Shown here: positions 42,801-53,279 of the stretch, one piece after another
Layout: each line of letters begins with the position of its first letter
How positions within the stretch are numbered: the stretch's first letter is position 1
From: Conchocele bisecta
Taxonomy: Eukaryota; Mollusca; Bivalvia; Lucinida; Thyasiridae
Assembly (NCBI GenBank): GCA_029237695.1
Contig: CM055273.1
Location: forward strand, 62,423,968-62,487,967
Direction: 5' to 3'
Length of the DNA stretch: 64,000 nucleotides
The notes under the pieces: model-generated
Told to the model about the DNA's origin: nothing
Databases searched by the model: none
The model's input: only the letters and a program-made list of their open reading frames with translations
Made by a program: the position numbers and the translations under genes

Positions 42801-43041
42801 GGGGACGTTTCACTAAACTTCGTACGACTAAAATGGTCGTAAGTACAAACTTATGATAGTCTGTAAATTTCAGATTAACAATGTTTTGTTGTAAACAATT
42901 ATTAGATTTACATTTATTGAGCATAGGCTGCTTATGCAGCCTATGCTCAATAAATTTAAATCTATCAATTGAAATTTCCACACGATCCTAAATTTGCACT
43001 TACGAACATTTTAGTCGTACGAAATTTAGTGAAACGGCCCC
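42801..43041. mobile_element. Family B MITE with 7-bp flank identity
   Basis: GGGGACGTTTCACTAAAC...AGTGAAACGGCCCC. GGATCTG lies just outside both ends, longer than the CWG duplication of other copies. This may reflect local sequence. Confidence 0.85.
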
Positions 43042-43214
43042 CGGATCTGGATAAATACTATTATAATCGAAATCACTATAATTGCTCCTTTGCATAACAA
43101 ATCATGCTACACTCACCCGTTTTACAAGCCAAAAATCCATAAACTACACAATTTAGACCGGATTTCTATAAATAAATTCAACGGGAGATAACTAGCTACG
43201 ATCCTTCATTATAC

Positions 43215-43381
43215 GTTTAAGGATCCGTGGCACCCCGGATTATCCAATGATTCATGCATACACGAAGTTGTCTTGCCCAAGGACACGCCGAATCGGCCAT
43301 TCGGAGCGGGTCGAGGTGGGAATCGAACCAGTGGTCTCCTGATCCGCAGACCGACGCTCTACCTACTGAGCTAATCCGGCA
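43215..43381 (-). mobile_element. tRNA-derived SINE, copy 1
   Basis: On the minus strand the head GCCGGATTAGCTCAGTAGG (box A-like TAGCTCAGTAGG) and GGTTCGATTCCCACC (box B) resemble a tRNA. They are followed by the body GGCGTGTCCTTGGGCAAGAC, a SINE core I remember as widespread in invertebrates. A Pol III promoter is implied. Not a functional tRNA: the anticodon arm does not fold properly. Confidence 0.75.
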
Positions 43382-43628
43382 CGGACATTCGCCTCTATTT
43401 ATCGTTGATTTTTGTATACGCCAGATCTCGCAATAGACCACGTGATCGGTATATATAATTATGGTTGTGACTTGAGAAATTTGGTTTATGGGTTATGCGA
43501 CATGTGTAGCACCAGATCCTCATAGTCTGATCATGATCTGTACTGTTCATTACTGTTAATGAAACACCCGCAATGCTTCTAACAAGTACAGTATATATAG
43601 CTATCAGGCTACCGGAGTGTGCTGGTGA

Positions 43629-43770
43629 TCAGGGGGCCTTTTCACTAAACTTCTTACGACTAAAATGTTCGTAAGTACAAAATTATAATAGTCTGTGAAT
43701 TTCACATTAACAATGTTTTCTTGTAAACAATGATTGCATTTACATGTATTGAGCATAGGTTGCATATGTG
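43629..43770. mobile_element. Family B MITE, left half
   Basis: GGGGGCCTTTTCACTAAAC... to ATTGAGCATAGG. The right half is missing. Confidence 0.75.
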
Positions 43771-43984
43771 AATACTGCCTCATTGCTGTATCCAAGTCGG
43801 CCATCTTTGTGTGTCTCAGCCAGCAGCCAGTTTCACCTGTTTTGCAGTTTGACAAAGAACTCAAAATGTGAAGTATAACAAATGATATAATGGACAGGTT
43901 TGTAACGGTGTTTTCAACAACATGAACCACCATTATAACTACCCTCATACACAGAAAATCGCACAGTGTATCACATTTACCTGG

Positions 43985-45265
43985 CAAACCACACAACACA
44001 TACCATATATAACCACACAACACACACCATATATACCCACACAACACATACCATATATACCCACACAACACATACCATATATACCCACACAACACATACC
44101 ATATATAACCACACAACACATACCATATATAACCACACAACACATACCATATATAACCACACAACACATACCATATATACACACACACATACCATATATA
44201 ACCACACAACACATACCATATACCCACACAACACATACCATATATAACCACACAACACATACCATATATACCCACACAACACATACCATATATAACCACA
44301 CACACATACCATATAACCACACAACACATACCATATATACCCACACAACACATACCATATATAACCACACAACACATACCATATATACACAACACATACC
44401 ATATATAACCACACAACACATACCATATACCCACACAACACATACCATATATAACCACACACATACCATATATACCCACACAACACATACCATATATAAC
44501 CACACAACACATACCATATATAACCACACAACACATACCATATATAACCACACAACACATACCATATATCCCACACAACACATACCATATATAACCACAC
44601 AACACATACCATATATAACCACACACACATACCATATATACCCACACAACACATACCATATAACCACACAACACATACCATATATACCCACACAACACAT
44701 ACCATATATAACCACACAACACATACCATATATACCCACACAACACATACCATATATAACCACACACATACCATATATACCCACACAACACATACCATAT
44801 ATAACCAACACACACATACCATATACACACACACACCATATATAACCACACACACATACCATATATACCCACACACACCATATATAACCACACAACACAT
44901 ACCATATATACCCACACAACACATACCATATATAACCACACAACACATACCATATATACCCACAACACATACATATATAACCACACAACACATACCATAT
45001 ATACCCACACAACACATACCATATATAACCACACAACACATACCATATATAACCACACAACACATACCATATATACCCACACAACACATACCATATATAA
45101 CCACACAACACATATCCATATACCCACACAACACATACCATATATAACCACACAACACATACCATATATAACCACACAACACATACCATATATAACCACA
45201 CAACACATACCATATATACACAACACATACCATATATAACCACACAACACATACCATATATACCC
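43985..45265. repeat. 24-bp tandem array
   Basis: About fifty units of ACCACACAACACATACCATA plus TATA, alternating irregularly between ...ATAACC and ...ATACCC types, with some shortened units. Because 24 is a multiple of three and the unit has no stops in several frames, frames of 300-550 codons are open on both strands. They are artefacts of the array. Confidence 0.95.
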
Positions 45266-45332
45266 ACTACTGTACTCTGCTAGCTGTCAAATCCAGTGAC
45301 ATGTAAGCAGTTAACTGGGTGTATTGTCCCAG

Positions 45333-45637
45333 TAGCCTATTTCACCAACATTGCAAAGTATACTTTAGTAGCAAAGTATACTTTGAGGGAGAAATTTTCA
45401 ATTTTTTGAAAAATTTATTAATTTTTATTATACTGAATTTATTACATTATCACAGCCATTTAATGGCTGTGATAATGTCATAAATTCAGTATAATAATTC
45501 TGCATACTTTTAATCATGAAATATATGCATTTGTTAGTTCTATATGAAATAATGCATATCAGGAAAAATAAATGATTGCTCCCTCAAAGTATACTTTGCT
45601 AGTAAAGTATACTTTGCAATGTTGATGAAATAGGCCC
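45333..45637. mobile_element. Family A MITE
   Basis: CAG|TAGCCTATTTCACC...GATGAAATAGGCCC|CTG. It starts 67 bp after the 24-bp array. Confidence 0.85.
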
Positions 45638-46132
45638 CTGGTGTCTGCTCACCTACTATGCGAGTAAATATGGCTTTACATATGGGCAATGTGTACACTA
45701 ACATAGGCTGTGCATCAGATTGTACATACAAAGATGGCGGAGATGGCAACTCAATGCCCCATATAATATACAGTAACAAGACAATATTCACATATGTTAT
45801 ATTCATATATCACATCACTCTTATGAAGCAATTATCATTGAAGTCAAGTGTATCTATCTATCACATAATACACTAAGAGGACACATACTTTCACAATTGT
45901 TTTGTGAAATGTATTTCTACATTTATTTATCAAATCCCGATTGGAAAACATTATTTGAAACTGAAAAACAATATCAAAAATTAAATACATGTAATTGTAT
46001 TATTTTTCCGCAATTTATTGCTATTTTGTCAATAACAAGTCTCACCTACGAAAATATATACCATAATTGTCATCCAAATAACACAGCATTATGGAAGCAT
46101 CCTGGTGGCAATGCTAAAATATAGTTATCTCC

Positions 46133-46515
46133 TAATTATGAAATACTAAGTTATACTTAGGATATAGTAACTCTTAATTGCGAGATAATATCTCCTAATT
46201 AGGAGTTAATATCTCATAATTAGGACTTACTATCTCATAATTAGGAGTTAGTATCTTCTAATTAGGAGTTAGTATCTTCTAATTAGGAGATAAAACATTT
46301 TTAGCATTGACACAAATAGAAAGTCCTAATTAGGAGATAGTAAGTCCTAATAAGGAGATACTAAGTGTTGATTAGCAGACAGTAACTCCTTATTAGGAGA
46401 TAACATGTTCTAATTAGGAGTTAGTATCTCCTAAATAGGACTTACCATCTCCTAATTAAAAGTTATTATATCCTAATTAGGACAAACTATCTCCTAATTA
46501 CGAGATAACACATAT
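46133..46515. repeat. Array of TCTCCTAATTAGGAG palindromes
   Basis: About 18 units of roughly 22 bp built from CTCCTAATTAGGAGTTAGTA with substitutions. Each is itself palindromic around TAATTA. Confidence 0.85.
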
Positions 46516-46532
46516 TTTAGCATTGGCACCAG

Positions 46533-46714
46533 TAGCCTATTTCATCAACATTGCAAAGTATACTTATATAATAATTTTGCATACTTTTAATCATGAAAAA
46601 TATGCATTTGTTAGTTCTATATGAAATAATGCATTTCAGGAAAAATAAATGATTACTCCCTCAAAGTATACTTTGCTAGTAAAGTATACTTTGCAATGTT
46701 GATGAAATAGGCTA
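46533..46714. mobile_element. Family A MITE with deleted centre
   Basis: CAG at both sides. The central palindrome has gone (CAAAGTATACTTATATAATAAT joins the two arms). The flanks read CACC-AG-GAC, as at the Harbinger-like target. Confidence 0.85.
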
Positions 46715-46820
46715 CAGGACGCTTGCATACAGCGTGGTTAAGTATCAATGTGATGAGCAAGATACTGGTGCATTTTGGGTAAATATCAGAGTAACAGGGG
46801 GATGTGTAAAGTGGAACATT

Positions 46821-47184
46821 ATAGGAATGAATGGCATTTTTGTGGAATTTATCGGGGTATAAACTTGGAAAAGTCGCGGGAATACTGGACGAAGGCCGGA
46901 AGGCCTTCGTCCAGTATTCCCGTGATTTGTCCAAGTTTATATCCCTGATAAATTCCACAAAAAGACCATTCATTCCTTATAATTTTAGCATTTGAAATAA
47001 ATTCATCAAGAAAATGTGTTTATTTTGACAGACGGCAGCCATTTGTTTACATTGACAGCACTGACAGCGCACCTGTAGAAAGTAGTTCGGCGTGGGAGTT
47101 TACTGGGATATAAATTTTGGACAGAGACTTGCTACGGGCCAATCAAATGTTAGGGAATTGTGTAAATATTTTTGTGCTGGAATT
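46821..47184. mobile_element. Family F element
   Basis: ATAGGAATGAATGGC...GTGCTGGAATT. Its middle carries a replacement (TTTTGACAGACGGCAGCC...GACAGCGCACC) where other copies have TTCCGTTTTCTTAAG. Confidence 0.85.
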
Positions 47185-47254
47185 ATACGTACATAATTAT
47201 TGTCATCGTCACATTCAATGGCGGAATTCTGATTCCTCTATCTCACTGGGCTCC

Positions 47255-47375
47255 GGGCCTATTCGTCCCAATGTTCGTCCGGGGACTGTTCGTCCGGGAC
47301 GGTTCTTCCCACTGTTGGGACGAACCGTCCCGCATGTATTTGAATGTGTAATCTGAGGTGGGACGAACAATCCCA
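47255..47375. repeat. GGGACGAAC repeat cluster
   Basis: Short motifs TTCGTCC(C/G) and GGGACGAAC occur about seven times in both orientations, including a hairpin GGGACGGTTC...GAACCGTCCC (47308-47342). Confidence 0.75.
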
Positions 47376-47399
47376 CACTAATTGGCATGAACGGTCTCG

Positions 47400-47408
47400 G
47401 TATATAAC
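47400..47408 (+). promoter_or_regulatory. TATA-like box
   Basis: GTATATAAC lies about 55 bp before the small frame at 47463. TATA-like strings are common in AT-rich DNA, so support is weak. Confidence 0.2.
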
Positions 47409-47462
47409 AGACACTATCACAGTAATATTGTCCGTCTGTACGTACGCAGTACACGATTAAAT

Positions 47463-47654
47463 ATGAACGTAAGTGTTCGCATATGTCTACTTAAAGTAAT
47501 GTGTTTTTCAGTACTTTTAATTTTCATAAGTAAAATATCATGTTACCAAAAACAAACACACACTACATTTCAATCCAAGTTTAAGTTTGTTCTTTTTTAT
47601 ATTTGTATGTTCGAACTTCACAGCCTTTACTTTCAGGGAGAAAATAAATTATAA
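47463..47654 (+). CDS. Small frame with signal-peptide-like start
   Basis: ATG opens MNVSVRICLLKVMCFSVLLI, then FISKISCYQKQ. This basic/hydrophobic start, with a possible cleavage after a Cys/Ser region, resembles a secretion signal. The remainder is Phe/Lys/Gln-rich with no cysteine framework. Total 63 codons to a TAA. The second and third codons overlap AAC|GTAAGT, a strong donor, so this could instead be a first exon of only a few bases. Could easily be chance. Confidence 0.2.
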   Translation: MNVSVRICLLKVMCFSVLLIFISKISCYQKQTHTTFQSKFKFVLFYICMFELHSLYFQGENKL

Positions 47655-47670
47655 AGTGGGCAAGACAATG

Positions 47671-47915
47671 CTGATAAATGTGGCTGTGACTGGAGAAATG
47701 GGGTTTATGTGATTTGAGAGCTACTGTTCAAATAGCACACACCTGTAGCCTGATAACACTCCAGTGTGCTTGATAGAAGCATGGCGAGTGTTTCGTTAAT
47801 GGAATGGCGAACACTGCATATCCAGAACAGACTGTGCGGATGCACAGGCTGATCTGGATCTACAGTGATCGCAAAGGCGATAAGCCCCATTTCTACAGTC
47901 ACAGCCACAAATAAA
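47671..47915. repeat. Family K repeat, complete
   Basis: TGTGGCTGTGACTGGAGAAA...CCCATTTCTACAGTCACAGCCACA. The internal ACAGACTGTGCGGATGCACA is intact. This is the clearest copy of the family. Confidence 0.75.
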
Positions 47916-47939
47916 AGATTCACACAAGTACGTATGAAA

Positions 47940-48097
47940 GCGTAAGGGCAGTTCTTAACATGGGAGGCAACCGGAGTACCTGGTGAGCACTAACTGGTCT
48001 GGTTTAGCGACCGCCATACAGTCTCACATACTACACAGGTCGAGTATCGAACCCGGACCGCATTGGTAATAAACTAATTGCCAATTGCGCTAACCAA
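47940..48097 (-). mobile_element. tRNA-derived SINE, second type
   Basis: On the minus strand GGTTAGCGCAATTGGCAA (box A-like) and GGTCCGGGTTCGATACTCG (box B-like) precede a body with AGGTACTCCGGTTGCCTCCC. I remember that string as a common mollusc SINE body. Distinct from the SINE at 43215. Confidence 0.65.
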
Positions 48098-48114
48098 ACA
48101 ACACATCTGGGTCC

Positions 48115-48325
48115 AAACTAGGGTTTATACTTTTTATTGAATTACGACCTCAAACGGCAGTTTCTGGCCAAATGCACAACCATGGTTTAGACTCTGACAC
48201 TGGGGTTTAATGAATTATTGTGCATTTGGCGAGCCCAAACTAGTGTTTGAGGAGCCTAAACTAGGGTTTGAGGAGCCTAAACTAGGGTTTAAGCTCTAAC
48301 CCATGGTTTAAGGAATTACTGTGTA
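48115..48325. repeat. CTAGGGTTT direct repeats
   Basis: AAACTAGGGTTT(G/A)AGGAGCC recurs three times near 48238-48290, with looser relatives on both sides. No telomere-like regularity. Confidence 0.6.
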
Positions 48326-48535
48326 TTTTGGCTTGCCATATTCATGTATATATGTGGCTGTGACTGCAGGAAATGAGCGTATTTGATTTGTGACCGGTGT
48401 ATCTCCTGATCAAATAGCACACTTCAGTATACTGATAGCTATCTATATTGCATTCTAGAAGCCTGACGGGCGTTTCACTAGCACTAGCAAACAGTGCAGA
48501 TACTGATCAGGCTGTACGGATGCACATGCTGATCG

Positions 48536-48766
48536 GAGGCCAGTTTCACTAAACTTCGTACGACTAAAATGCAAATTTAGGTTCGTTTGTAAATTTCAAT
48601 TGATAGATTTACATATATTGAGCATATTCTGCTTATGTAGCCTATGCTCAATAAATGTAAATCCAATAATTGTTTTCAGAACACATTGTTAATGTGAAAT
48701 TTACAGACTATCATCATTTTGAACTTACGAACATTTTAGTCGTAAGAAGTTTAGTGAAACGGCACC
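48536..48766. mobile_element. Family B MITE
   Basis: GAGGCCAGTTTCACTAAAC...AGTGAAACGGCACC|CTG. Part of the left stem is lost (ACTAAAATGCAAATTT). Confidence 0.8.
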
Positions 48767-48849
48767 CTGGTACTACACTCAGCGTAAACCCCATAAGCCC
48801 CCTTTCTCCAGTTACAGTCATATCTTTCTATAAAGATTAATGAAATTAC

Positions 48850-48983
48850 CGTCATCGTCACTGTACTCGATGTCGTCTAAACACGGCGTACATACGGGTC
48901 CCCCGAGATAGCTCCTCGTCGCGTACACGTGACATCCAGCGCCACTGGTGCCCGGCTGTGAGTCGTCATCATCCGAAGAGCCA
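48850..48983 (-). CDS. Likely exon with acidic Ser/Asp stretch, minus strand
   Basis: A clear acceptor (GTGACTGCCCATTTCCAG) and a donor-like GACG|GTAATT bound 134 nt. The frame reads GSSDDDDSQPGTSGAGCHVY, then ATRSYLGGPVCTPCLDDIEY and SDDDG. It is low in hydrophobics, with two acidic clusters flanking a CxxC motif (VCTPC). If the donor is not used, the frame ends after NFINLYRKI at a TGA (about 48823), so it could be a C-terminal exon. G+C and CpG content are well above the surroundings. Protein family not recognised. The acidic clusters could be phosphorylation sites; that is inference. Confidence 0.55.
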
Positions 48984-49124
48984 CTGGAAATGGGCAGTCA
49001 CATTGGCATAGCCACTAATGGAGAACACGTGGTCATTGCAACAATTGAAGGGGCCAGTGGAAGAACGGGGTTAGCCCCCATGTAGGAGTTATCTCTTTTT
49101 CCCACCGATTCCTAGATTGTAGCG

Positions 49125-49545
49125 GCCAATGTGCATGATCACGTGGTTATAACAACAACAACAACAACAACAACAACAGTGGCTGAAAGGGTTGAAATCT
49201 TGCCGACTCCAAAGTAAGTATTATTTGATATTTTCCTTAATATCAAACGGATTTTGATGAAATGTGGCGCAGCAACATGAGATGCATTTCGTCGTCCAGG
49301 GAGATCGGCACAAACTTATGTCGTTTTGGCGAAGAATCGATTCTTCGCAAAAACGACAGAAGTTTGGGCCAACGTACATATACCACAAAATGCAGCGCAA
49401 CAAGACGCGTTTGGTGCGCCATATTTCATCAAAATCCGTTACGTAATAAAAACCTATAAAAGAATACGTACTTTGAATCAGATGGATTCTGAAAGTTTCA
49501 GTACTTGTTGTTGTTGTTAGTACCACGTGATCATACACCTTGGCG
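49125..49545. mobile_element. TIR element GATCACGTGGTTAYAACAAC, copy 2
   Basis: TGATCACGTGGTTATAAC(AAC)n...TTGTTGTTAGTACCACGTGATCA. The centre hairpin is GAAGAATCGATTCTTC, shorter than in the copy at 15150. Confidence 0.8.
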
Positions 49546-49690
49546 GCGGACTATCCGCCTACATCATGGAAATGTTCTTCTTTTTTGTCATTTATTTTTG
49601 TTATCAATTCTGAGTAAATGATCTGAATATAATTATGTCCAAAATTCCAGAATATATATGACGGTTCCTACAAATATACATAGTACCTGC

Positions 49691-49797
49691 ACATACTGTA
49701 ATAGTTGCGAACGGTAACTCTTGCAATCTACTCCCGTACCGTCCGTAGCCTACGGACGGTACGGGGGTAAATTACAAGAGTTATCGTTCGCAACTAA
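49691..49797. repeat. Hairpin with GC-rich tip
   Basis: AGTTGCGAACGGTAACTCTTG...CAAGAGTTATCGTTCGCAACT. The tip is CCCGTACCGTCCGTAGCC/GGACGGTACGGG. Related to 17532. Confidence 0.8.
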
Positions 49798-49799
49798 CA

Positions 49800-50135
49800 C
49801 TCTAAATGATGTTACTTGTTTAATTGTCACTTTTATCAAGATATGTCAAATAATTGGCTGAAATGTCAAAATAAAATTAGGGAAGGGATTGATTGGCCGA
49901 AGGTAAGAGAGATTAAAATTCCATTTACTTTAGGATAATCACAAATAACATGTTGATATGATGTGGGAACTACATACTATCCTAAATGATTTACTCCATA
50001 GAAAGCTATCATTGGTTGCAATGATATTTTCTTCCCAAGCGCGATGGGATGCATGTATAAACCATAGCTGAATACGGTACTGACAGTGCATTCTATAACG
50101 TGCATTGCGGTGAAATATCGGTCATTCTCCTTCTG
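49800..50135. other. Gap: no gene seen
   Basis: AT-rich, with no inverted repeats or supported frames. Confidence 0.55.
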
Positions 50136-50137
50136 AT

Positions 50138-50341
50138 GGTCGGATTCGCTCAGTAGGTAGGATTGCGGATCGGGAGACCCCGCGTTCGATTCCCACCTCG
50201 ACCTGCTCCGAATGGCAGATTCGGCGTGTCCTTGGGCAAGACAACTTCGTGCTAGCCTAGTCCTATCGGATGGGGACTTAAATAGTCGGCCCTGATAGGT
50301 CATCGAGCCAGTGCCGTCGTTAAATCAAAACATTTACATTT
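50138..50341 (+). mobile_element. tRNA-derived SINE, copy 2
   Basis: GGTCGGATTCGCTCAGTAGG and GCGTTCGATTCCCACC form the head. The body CGGCGTGTCCTTGGGCAAGA continues past the point where copy 1 stops, adding CTATCGGATGGGGACTTAA and a T-rich end. Confidence 0.75.
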
Positions 50342-50518
50342 TTTCTCGGCCATCGTGGTATATAGATTAAAAGTCAGATTCAACTAGTGTAGCGTTTGAC
50401 ACAGATAGCTATGGCAGATAAGCTATAACAATTTGGTATAATTTGTTCCAAAGGTGATTGTTTACAATGTCCTATCAATTATTTCATGACACAGTAACCA
50501 CAATGTATGATATATGGG

Positions 50519-50737
50519 TTATTACACCAAACTTCGTACGACTAAAATGTTCGTAAGTGCGAAAGTATGATAGTCTGTAAATTTCACATTAACAATGTAC
50601 ACATTTTTTGGATTTTCAATTATTGAGCATATATGCTGCATATACAACATATGCTCAATAAATGTAAATCCATCAATTGATATTTACAGACGATCCTAAA
50701 TTTGCACATTTTAGTCGTACGAAGTTTAGTGAAACAG
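50519..50737. mobile_element. Family B MITE, tips eroded
   Basis: TTATTACACCAAACTTCG...GTTTAGTGAAACAGG. The GGGGCC and GGCCCC tips are lost, but the stem is present. Confidence 0.8.
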
Positions 50738-50759
50738 GCAATAGATCCATCCACTCACA

Positions 50760-51312
50760 TAATATGTGGCTTTCACTGGATAAATGGGGCTTATGGGTTT
50801 TGCGACCAGTGTAGATCCAGATCAGTCTGTGCACCTGCACAACTAATCATGATCTGCATTGTTCGCCATTTAGTGAATGAAACGCCTGTCATGTTCTAGC
50901 ATGAAATGTAGATCATTGCCAGGCACCAGTAGCCTATTTCATCAACATTGCAAAGTATACTTTACTAGCAAAGTATACTTTGAGGGAGTAATCATTTATT
51001 TTTCCTGAAATGCATTATTTCATATAGAACTAACAAATGCATGTATTTCATGATTAAAAGTATGCAGAATTATTATACTGAATTTATTACATTATCACAG
51101 CCATTAAATGGCTGTGATAATGTAATAAATTCAGTATAATAAAAATTAATAAATTTAAAAAAAAATTGAAAATTTCTCCCTCAAAGTATACTTTGCTACC
51201 AAAGTATACTTTGCAATGTTGATGAAATAGGCTACAGGAGCGCGTTATTTGATCACGTATTACACTGGTCACAAATAAACATAAACCCTATGTCTCCAGT
51301 CAAAGTCATCTG
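50760..51312. repeat. Family K repeat split by a family A MITE
   Basis: ATGTGGCTTTCACTGGATAA...TCATTGCCAGGCACCAG and GAGCGCGTTATTTGATCACG...CTATGTCTCCAGTCAAAG are the two halves. They join across the insertion at 50930-51234. Confidence 0.7.
50930..51234. mobile_element. Family A MITE, nested in family K
   Basis: CAG before and after. Orientation is reversed relative to 26772, but the sequence is nearly the same. Confidence 0.9.
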
Positions 51313-51460
51313 TTAGAACTACAGGTATGCCAATGGTACCACGTCTATTCAGGTAGAGCAACACATTTATCGTAACAGGTATAGTAGGGCCTAAATGCGT
51401 AAAACAATCTTCGCTTTTGCATTCAATACAGTACGTGTGCTACGTCGCAAGGTCGTGCAT

Positions 51461-52088
51461 GGATTTCGTTCCCTCAATTTAACAATTCGTTCCCTCGAAT
51501 AAACAATTCGTTCCCATGATATAACAATTCGATCCCTCGAATTAACAATTCGTTCTCACGAAATGACAATTCGTTCCCTCAATTTAACAATTCGTTCCCT
51601 CGAATTAACAATTCGTTCCCACGATATAACTATTCGTTCCCACGAATTAACAATTCGTTCCCGTGGGAACGAATTGTTATTTCGTGGGAAAGAATATAAA
51701 TGAGGTCCGTGATTACGGAGCCCAGCAGGGGACGTAAAATTATTGTTTTATTAATTTGTTCCCACGATATAGCAATTCGTTCCCACGAATTAAAAATTCG
51801 TTCCCATGAAATTACAATTCGTTCCTACGATTTAACAATTTGTTCCCTTGAAATAACAATTCGTTGCCACGATATAACAATTCGTTCACACGAATTAACC
51901 ATTCATTCCCGTGGGAACGAATTGTTATTTCGTGGGAACGAATTGTTAAATTGAGGGACGAATTGGTAATTCGTGGGAACGAATTGTTAAATCGTGGGAA
52001 CTAATTGTTAAATTGAGGAAACGAATTGTTATTTCGTGGGAATGAATTAATACAAAACGAATTGTACGTCCTCTGCGGGGCTCCTTAA
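51461..52088. mobile_element. Two adjacent family C arrays
   Basis: 51461-51694 is an array lacking its left end. 51715-52088 is a full element (GGAGCCCAGCAGGGGACG...CGTCCTCTGCGGGGCTCC). The sequence around the second (ATAAATGAGGTCCGTGATTA and TAATCACGTACCTCATTTAT) is itself an inverted repeat. The second element therefore stands at the centre of a hairpin. Confidence 0.8.
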
Positions 52089-52089
52089 T

Positions 52090-52540
52090 CACGTACCTCA
52101 TTTATATGAAATAAAATCCTACTGGCTCCAACAAAAGGGGGTTCATACGAATCCATGGAACCTCCCCTGACGACGCCTTTGTGATTTACTAACCTTTCAG
52201 TGGAGTTGAACACATTTGTCATTGTCTAACAGTTTCAGTTAAATATTCCGTCGAGACGTTTGATGTCAACACTAGTCAATACAGGTTGCCATGCGAACGA
52301 CTTACGTCACGACATCGACGTCACGTACGCCAATTATCAACGTAAACTACTTAAACGTGACGTAGAGTAGTCAGTGTGATCATGGCATTCGCTAATAATT
52401 CCGATACTTGCAACGAAGACAGCATATCTTTATAACTTTTACATGATCAGTTCGCTGAAATTACTAATTAAACCAATATAATTTTGCTCATGGGTTGTTA
52501 ATAGTTTGGTTGCGGTTGATATTCATCACTCATGATTTAG
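52090..52540. other. Gap: no supported gene
   Basis: A CpG-containing patch at 52290-52370 has CRE-like GACGTCACG. A 17-codon frame starts ATGGCATTCGCTAATAATTC (52383), without a donor. Nothing firm. Confidence 0.45.
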
Positions 52541-52544
52541 ATGT

Positions 52545-52715
52545 TGCTCTGACTGGAGAAATGGGGCCTATGGAATTGTGACCAGTGTAGCTGCTGATCA
52601 CCTCGCTCGTTCCTGTAGCCTGATATCGTTCCACGTCGCTTGTTTGAAGCATAACTGGTGTGTCATTGATGGAATGGCGAACAGTGCAGATCATGATCAG
52701 CAGTCACGGTCACAT
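52545..52715. repeat. Family K repeat
   Basis: GCTCTGACTGGAGAAATGGG...AGATCATGATCAGCAGTCAC. The right arm is short. Confidence 0.6.
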
Positions 52716-52777
52716 TTAATATCTTTGTAATGCACATGACATTGTCTTCCCCGACTATGTTATTCCAGAGCACGTGT

Positions 52778-52829
52778 GAGCGTGCGTGTGTGTGTATGTG
52801 TGTGTGTGTGTGTGGGGGGGGGGGGGGGT
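52778..52829. repeat. (TG)n and poly-G microsatellite
   Basis: GTGCGTGTGTGTGTATGTGT... leads into an uninterrupted run of about 16 G. Confidence 0.95.
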
Positions 52830-52956
52830 ACGGTTGCTCGGTCAACGTTTCCAAACTGCGAAAGTCCAAAAGGGGGAGATAATCTATGACACGGGGGTCA
52901 ATTAAAAACTCTAGGTCCACTGTGTACATCTGTACACCAAATTTCAAGTCTCCAGG

Positions 52957-53197
52957 GGGCCGTTTCACTAAACTTCGTACGACTAAAATGTTCGTAAGTG
53001 CAAATTTAAGATCGTCTGTAAATTTACATTTATGGATTTACATTTATTGAGCATAGGCTGCATATGCAGCCTATGCTCAATAAATGTAAATCCAATATTT
53101 ATTTACAAGAAAACAATGTTAATGTGAAATTTACAGACTATCATAATTTTGCACTTACGAACATTTTAGTCGTACGAAGTTTAGTGAAACGGCCCCC
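52957..53197. mobile_element. Family B MITE
   Basis: CCAG|GGGGCCGTTTCAC...GTGAAACGGCCCC|CAG. Near-perfect palindrome. Confidence 0.9.
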
Positions 53198-53279
53198 AGC
53201 TGTTACAGCTTACATGTTTTAATTCTCTAGATACCCGTAATGAAAACAATACACCCATTTGACGTATGGCTAGACGTTT

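Noticed and set aside
43315..43380. A tRNA gene
   Set aside because: The head has box A and B, but the anticodon arm does not fold and a SINE body follows. The second copy at 50138 confirms a SINE.
43604..45267. Open frames of 300-548 codons on both strands
   Set aside because: They lie almost wholly in the 24-bp array, whose unit is a multiple of three without stops. The repeat explains them.
51461..51690. A CRISPR array
   Set aside because: Regular 22-bp units without unique spacers, palindromic organisation and eukaryotic context rule it out.
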